NCBI GenBank assembly: GCA_947447385.1
Contig: CANFKN010000001.1
Span: forward strand, 1-35,888
Length of the DNA stretch: 35,888 bases
DNA from: Microbacteriaceae bacterium
GTDB taxonomy: Bacteria > Actinomycetota > Actinomycetes > Actinomycetales > Microbacteriaceae
Direction of reading: 5' to 3'
The notes below the pieces were generated by a model. It worked only from the letters and a program-made list of their open reading frames with translations, had not been told where the DNA came from and did not search any database. Positions 31,733-35,888 of this stretch are shown piece after piece (the first letter of the stretch is position 1; each line of letters starts with the position of its first letter). A program made the translations under genes and the position numbers.

Positions 31733-33121
31733 ATGTCACACAGTGCTAACTCGAACAGCGCGCAAGTGCGCTATGCCGACCGCGAAAAGCTAGCGCGCCT
31801 CTATGACATCGAGGTGCAGCGCTTTGTAGCCGCACACCCAGAGTCGGCCAAGGCTCACGCGGTCGCAGCCGGCCCGATGATGAACGGCGTGCCAATGTCG
31901 TGGATGGCCAAGTGGCCAGGCCCGCACCCGGTCTATGTGGCAACCGCTAAAGGCTCGCGTTTCACCGACGTCGATGGCATTGAATATGTTGACTTTTGTT
32001 TGGGCGACACCGGTTCAATGGTGGGCCACTCCCCCGACGCATCAGTGGCAGCTATCGCTAAGCAGCTGGCTCAAGGCATAACTTTTATGCTGCCGACAGC
32101 CGACGCGACCGTGGCTGCGGCAACTCTGGCCGAGCGATTTGGCCTGCCGAAGTGGCAGTTCACGCTCACCGCTACCGACGCTAACCGCCACATCATTCGT
32201 TATGCCCGCCACGTGACTGGTCGCCGCAAGATTTTGGTGCACGACTTTTGCTATCACGGCACTGTTGACGAAACCTTTGCCAACCTAGATGACGCCGGCA
32301 ACACAGTCAGCCGCGAAAATAACATCGGTGCCCCATTTGATGTCGCCGAAACCACCATCGTCGTGCCTTTCAACGACCTAGCTGCTGCTGAAGCAGCCTT
32401 TGCGACCGGCGAAGTCGCTGCCGCGCTAATCGAGCCAGCGATGACAAACATCGGCATCGTTTTGCCTGAACCTGGCTATCTTGAGGGCTTGCGAGAGCTC
32501 GCAACCAAATATGGCGTTGTTCTGATTCACGATGAAACCCACACTTTGAGCGAAGGTGTTGGTGGCATGACCGCGCGTCGTGCGCTTAGCCCTGACGCCG
32601 TAGTTCTAGGCAAAACCATTGGTGCGGGCATTCCGGCCGGAGCTTTTGGCATGAGCCAGGAGCTCACTGACCGCGTGCTGGGCAACGTTCACCTCGAGCA
32701 CATTGACGTTGGGGGTGTTGGCGGCACCTTGGCTGGCAACGCGCTTTCAATGGCTGCGGTTCGCGCAACCCTAACCGAGGTTTTGACCGCCGACGCTTTC
32801 GTTGCCATGGAGGCTCTCTGCGACATCTTCACCGCAGACGTGCAAGGCATTCTCGACAAATACAACGCGCCTTGGCAGGTTTCGCAACTCGGGTGCCGCG
32901 CTGAATACAGCTTCAGACCAACCGCGCCGCTGAATGGCCGTGAGGCTGCAGATGCCGACGACTTTGAGTTGCAGCAGTTCTTGCACCTGCACGCAATCAA
33001 CCGCGGCATTTTGATGACGCCGTTTCACAACATGGCGTTGATGTCACCGGCTCACACTTTGGCTGACGTCAAACGTCACACCGAGCACTTCGAAGAGGCT
33101 GTCGCCGCGCTGTTTGGTTAG
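31733..33121 (+). CDS. Class III PLP aminotransferase, glutamate-1-semialdehyde aminomutase-like
   Basis: The product has 462 aa. The fold-type I core includes GVPMSWMAKWPGPHPVYV (52-69), FTDVDGIEYVDFCLGDTG (77-94), DFCYHGTVDET (171-181), IEPAMTNIGIVLPEPGYL (233-250), Asp267 in IHDETHTLS, and the PLP lysine Lys294 in LGKTIGAGIPAG. It resembles GSAM-like aminotransferases found in amino-acid or amine catabolic clusters. It is unlikely to be the haem-pathway HemL, because the surrounding genes concern amines and the active-site sequence is HDETHT. The true substrate is unknown. The ATG has a good ribosome-binding site (AAAGGTG). Its TAG stop overlaps the potC TAA by 4 bp. Confidence 0.82.
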   Translation: MSHSANSNSAQVRYADREKLARLYDIEVQRFVAAHPESAKAHAVAAGPMMNGVPMSWMAKWPGPHPVYVATAKGSRFTDVDGIEYVDFCLGDTGSMVGHSPDASVAAIAKQLAQGITFMLPTADATVAAATLAERFGLPKWQFTLTATDANRHIIRYARHVTGRRKILVHDFCYHGTVDETFANLDDAGNTVSRENNIGAPFDVAETTIVVPFNDLAAAEAAFATGEVAAALIEPAMTNIGIVLPEPGYLEGLRELATKYGVVLIHDETHTLSEGVGGMTARRALSPDAVVLGKTIGAGIPAGAFGMSQELTDRVLGNVHLEHIDVGGVGGTLAGNALSMAAVRATLTEVLTADAFVAMEALCDIFTADVQGILDKYNAPWQVSQLGCRAEYSFRPTAPLNGREAADADDFELQQFLHLHAINRGILMTPFHNMALMSPAHTLADVKRHTEHFEEAVAALFG

Positions 33122-33951
33122 GCGCTGTACTTCTTGCGGCGGGCGGCAGAGACAACCTGCATGCCGATTACAACTGTGATCGCGATTAGAAACACTGCCG
33201 AGCTGACCACGTTTGCCTCAGCCGGCACGCCACGTGCTGCCGAAACATAAACGAAGAGCGGAAAAGTCTTGGTCGAGCCGTTGTTGAAGTAGGTGATGAT
33301 GAAGTCATCAAAGCTCAGCGCGAAAGAAAGCAATGCAGCTGAGATGATGCCTGGCAACAAAAGTGGCAAGGTGACCTTCATGAAAACCTTGAACGGGTTG
33401 GCATAGAGGTCGCGAGCGGCTTCTTCAAGAACCGGGTCAAGGGTTTGAACACGAGCCTTGACAGTGACCACCACGAAGCTGATGCAAAACATGATGTGGG
33501 CAATGATGATGGTGGTCATGCCAAACTCGGTGCCCGAGTTGAAGAACAAAGCCGCCAAACCAGCACCCATAACGATTTCTGGGGTTGCCATCGGCAAGAA
33601 CAACAGCAAGCTGACGAGTGAACGAGCCCTGAAACGGTAGCGAACCAAAGCAATCGCCATCATCGTGCCGATGATTGTCGAAGCCAAAGTTGAAACGCCG
33701 CCGATGAAGAACGAGTTGCCAACCGAGGCGCAGATGCCAGGCTGGTCGCAAAGGTTTGTCCAGTGGTGAAGGGTGAAGCCCTCCCACACGGTATTTGAAC
33801 GCACCGAGTCATTGAACGAGAAAACGATTGTATAAACGATCGGTGTGAGCAAAAAGACTAGGGCAACCGCTGTGTAAACCCAAAGCAAAGAGTCGCTGAT
33901 GCGAATCTTGCGTGCGTTGCGAGCTGCTGGTTTTGCAGTAATCGAGGTCAT
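33118..33951 (-). CDS. potC: Spermidine/putrescine-type ABC transporter permease (PotC-like)
   Basis: Second membrane subunit of a polyamine-type importer. The 277-aa protein has six membrane segments and the EAA loop EEAARDLYANPFKVFMKVTLPLLLPGI (about 178-204), which binds the ATPase. The FALSFDDFIITYFNNGSTKTFPLFVY region is characteristic of PotC/PotI. The ATG at 33951 overlaps the potB stop by 4 nt (ATGA). Its own stop overlaps the convergent aminotransferase by 4 bp. Substrate specificity is inferred from family similarity only. Confidence 0.92.
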   Translation of the reverse strand: MTSITAKPAARNARKIRISDSLLWVYTAVALVFLLTPIVYTIVFSFNDSVRSNTVWEGFTLHHWTNLCDQPGICASVGNSFFIGGVSTLASTIIGTMMAIALVRYRFRARSLVSLLLFLPMATPEIVMGAGLAALFFNSGTEFGMTTIIIAHIMFCISFVVVTVKARVQTLDPVLEEAARDLYANPFKVFMKVTLPLLLPGIISAALLSFALSFDDFIITYFNNGSTKTFPLFVYVSAARGVPAEANVVSSAVFLIAITVVIGMQVVSAARRKKYSA

Positions 33952-34901
33952 AGAAGCTCCTCAGTGCCGGCGCGACGAACATAGAGAGAAACCAAAATCA
34001 GAATCGTTGCCATGAGAAGCACTGAAAGTGCCGACGCATAAGGGTAGTTTTGGTTCGCCAAGAAGTCTTGGTCAACCATGTTGCCAATCATCGAGGTGTC
34101 GGGTGCGCCTAAGAACTCTTTGCTGGCGTTGACGTAGTCACCGGCGATAGGAATGAACGTGAGCAGCGTGCCCGAAACCACACCTGGCATCGAAAGTGGC
34201 AGAGTGATCTTGGTGAAAACTTTGAACGGGCTTGCATAAAGGTCACTGCCCGCTTCAAGAAGTCGGCCGTCAAGTCGCTCGAGCGTCGTATAAATCGGCA
34301 ATGTCATAAATGGAATGAAGTTGTAGGTCAGACCAAAGACCACCGCTGCTGGGGTGCCGATGAAATAACCACCGTGCGCCACTAAACCGAGGTTCTGAAG
34401 CACATCAAGCAGTGGTGAGCCTTGAGCTAAAAGTTGCTTCCAGGCAACTGTGCGCAGCAAAAAGCTGATAAAAAACGGCGCAATAACCAAAATCAATGTC
34501 ATTCGCTGAAGCAACGGCCAACGACGCACCTTCACACCAACAAAATATGCCAACGGATAACTGATTAGCAGCGCAAAGATTGTGGCAAGCAATGCATAGC
34601 CAAACGACCTGAAAATCTGCAGGCTGTATTTGACTGCAACGTCGGCAAAGTTTTGAAAATTAAGGTCATAAACATATGCACCAATGGCATAGCTAGGGTC
34701 TGGGCTTTCAAGCGCTGTGACAACAAGTTGAACCAGCGGGGTTAAGAAAAAGAGCGAAAGATAAATAAGACCGGGCGCGAGCAAAATGCCGGCAACCCAA
34801 GCGCCCTTGCGGTCGCCCTTCAACGCACTCTTTGATGCACCTTTTGAGTTGCGTTTTGAACCACCCTTTGAAGGGCTAGCCGAAAAACCTGCGATGGCCA
34901 C
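33948..34901 (-). CDS. potB: Spermidine/putrescine-type ABC transporter permease (PotB-like)
   Basis: First membrane subunit of the importer. The 317-aa protein begins with an unusual Ser/Lys/Gly-rich basic stretch (about 8-34: SPSKGGSKRNSKGASKSALK...) before six hydrophobic segments. Family marks include IAPFFISFLLRTVAWKQLL, YNFIPFMTLPIYTTLERLD, and the EAA loop EAGSDLYASPFKVFTKITLPLSMPGV (about 216-241). The ATG at 34901 follows the potA stop by 2 bp, so translation is coupled to potA. Confidence 0.92.
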   Translation of the reverse strand: MAIAGFSASPSKGGSKRNSKGASKSALKGDRKGAWVAGILLAPGLIYLSLFFLTPLVQLVVTALESPDPSYAIGAYVYDLNFQNFADVAVKYSLQIFRSFGYALLATIFALLISYPLAYFVGVKVRRWPLLQRMTLILVIAPFFISFLLRTVAWKQLLAQGSPLLDVLQNLGLVAHGGYFIGTPAAVVFGLTYNFIPFMTLPIYTTLERLDGRLLEAGSDLYASPFKVFTKITLPLSMPGVVSGTLLTFIPIAGDYVNASKEFLGAPDTSMIGNMVDQDFLANQNYPYASALSVLLMATILILVSLYVRRAGTEELL

Positions 34902-34903
34902 GA

Positions 34904-35888
34904 TTAGACTTCTTCGGTGCCAACAGGCAGGTCAGCCAAGCCAAATGTGTGCTCAACTTTGAAGCTGACCCAAACATTTGCGCCAAGCTCAACGACCGGG
35001 CTCTTGCCAACGTTTTGAGCAAAAACGGTTACCTCGCCGACATTTGGAATATCGATTAGGTACTGGTTGCTCACGCCGGTGAAGCGAATATCGATAATTT
35101 CACCTGGGCCGAGAATGTTTACGCCGGCTGAAGCAGCTGGTGCGGTTTCGTGAAACTGCGCCTTTTCAGGTCGAACACCCACAGCAATCTTGCCGGCAGT
35201 CTTCTCAGCGCGCGCCGTTGGCACGGTGATTTTGTTGCCGTTTAGGTTGATGCTAACAGCACTGTCGTTGGTCTCAACAACTTCGCCAACAAAAAGGTTT
35301 GACTGGCCCAAAAACTTCGAAACGAAGGCAGTTTTTGGTCGATCATAGAGGGCTTCTGGAGCACCCATCTGTTCGATGCGACCCTTGTTCATTACCGCAA
35401 CGGTGTCTGCCATATCCATGGCTTCTTCTTGGTCGTGGGTAACGTGCAAGAAGGTGAGGCCAACTTCAATCTGAATTGCCTTCAACTCGATTTGCATTTG
35501 GCGACGCAACTTGAGGTCAAGCGCACCGAGTGGCTCATCTAGCAGCAAAAGCGATGGGCGGTTAACAATGGCACGGGCCAGTGCAACACGCTGCTGCTGA
35601 CCACCTGAGAGCTGCTGTGGTCTGCGGTCTGCCAAGTGGCCAAGCTCTACAAGTGCTAGAGCGTCTTGAGCTTTCTTTAGCGGCTCGTCGACCTTGCGCT
35701 GGCGCAAACCAAAGGCAACGTTGTCAAGAACACTCATGTGCGGAAACAAGGCGTAACTCTGAAAAACGGTGTTCACTGCCCGCTGGTGCGGCTTAGTGTC
35801 GGTGATGTCTTCGCCACCGAGAAACACACGACCAGAGGTTGGGGTTTCAAGACCAGCCACAATTCGCAAAGTTGTGGTCTTGCCACAA
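34904..35888 (-). CDS. potA: Spermidine/putrescine-type ABC transporter ATPase (PotA-like), 5' end beyond the window
   Basis: About 328 codons are visible; the N terminus lies off the right edge. The visible part begins inside Walker A (CGKTTTLRIVAGLETPTSG). It then has the Q-loop NTVFQSYALFPHM, signature QLSGGQQQRVALARAI, Walker B LLLLDEPLGALD and switch HVTHDQEEAMDMAD. A C-terminal TOBE-type regulatory domain follows (NLFVGEVV... to the end). The TTG at 35869 that could look like a start is an internal leucine codon, since the Walker A lysine is upstream of it. The substrate-binding protein (PotD) is not in the window and may lie farther right. Confidence 0.93.
   Translation of the reverse strand, partial: CGKTTTLRIVAGLETPTSGRVFLGGEDITDTKPHQRAVNTVFQSYALFPHMSVLDNVAFGLRQRKVDEPLKKAQDALALVELGHLADRRPQQLSGGQQQRVALARAIVNRPSLLLLDEPLGALDLKLRRQMQIELKAIQIEVGLTFLHVTHDQEEAMDMADTVAVMNKGRIEQMGAPEALYDRPKTAFVSKFLGQSNLFVGEVVETNDSAVSINLNGNKITVPTARAEKTAGKIAVGVRPEKAQFHETAPAASAGVNILGPGEIIDIRFTGVSNQYLIDIPNVGEVTVFAQNVGKSPVVELGANVWVSFKVEHTFGLADLPVGTEEV

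Noticed and set aside
35867..35869. TTG at 35869 as the start of potA
   Set aside because: Walker A residues CGKTTT are encoded directly upstream in the same frame, so the gene continues past the window edge.

Overview
The window looks like a stretch of an actinobacterial chromosome, most likely from the Microbacteriaceae. The reasons are the protein sequences, the moderate GC content, and many leaderless-looking promoters. The short intergenic spaces and compact genes suggest a streamlined genome of the freshwater Luna type (Rhodoluna/Aquiluna-like). The genus is an inference and was not tested. Most genes lie on the minus strand. Read in the direction of transcription, the backbone is dxr, rseP, ispG, proS, nusA, ylxR, infB, rbfA, truB, ribF, rpsO, pnp, M16 peptidase, dapB, thyX, dapA, rnj. 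From memory, this is the same order as the Mycobacterium tuberculosis block from Rv2870c down to Rv2752c, in compressed form.

Layout by region. At 1-80 is the start of a probable SRPBCC-domain gene, directly abutting RNase J (81-1757). dapA (1888-2868) diverges from a SulP-type anion transporter (2906-4174), which converges on thyX (4171-4902). A plus-strand pair, a membrane-anchored thioredoxin and a DUF4395 protein (5071-5996), converges on a small membrane/TPR protein (5958-6398). Then come dapB, the M16 peptidase and pnp (6485-10888), with a long pnp leader, followed by rpsO, a DUF805 protein and a low-complexity Thr-Asp-Pro/Asp-Glu-rich membrane protein (11313-13012). ribF is coupled to a small membrane protein (13134-14485). 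The phosphate importer pstC-pstA-pstB-pstS (14519-18581) is preceded by a good PHO-box-like element. After a small membrane protein come truB, rbfA, infB, ylxR, nusA and proS (translation and transcription factors), and then ispG, rseP and dxr (isoprenoid synthesis plus a site-2 protease). The right end holds an accessory amine/amino-acid module on the plus strand, GabT and a GSAM-like class III aminotransferase (30326-33121). It faces a minus-strand potABC-type spermidine/putrescine importer (33118 to the right edge, with potA cut off).

Functional themes: lysine and peptidoglycan precursor synthesis (dapA, dapB), RNA turnover (RNase J, PNPase), translation, MEP isoprenoid synthesis, phosphate uptake, and amine uptake and catabolism. 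No tRNA, rRNA, CRISPR array, transposon or prophage was seen.

The observations most worth a second look are: a recurring -10-like TANNNT box placed exactly 6 or 7 nt before many start codons (leaderless transcription), which corrects several start codons; a PhoP-type PHO box before pstC; a 23-bp-period direct repeat before the thioredoxin/DUF4395 pair, whose two proteins carry facing CxxC motifs; a pseudoknot-capable pnp leader; a SulP protein without a STAS domain; a divergent PstS; and the absence of rimP between proS and nusA. No clearly new multigene system was found. The thioredoxin/DUF4395 pair and the aminotransferase/polyamine module are the nearest candidates.
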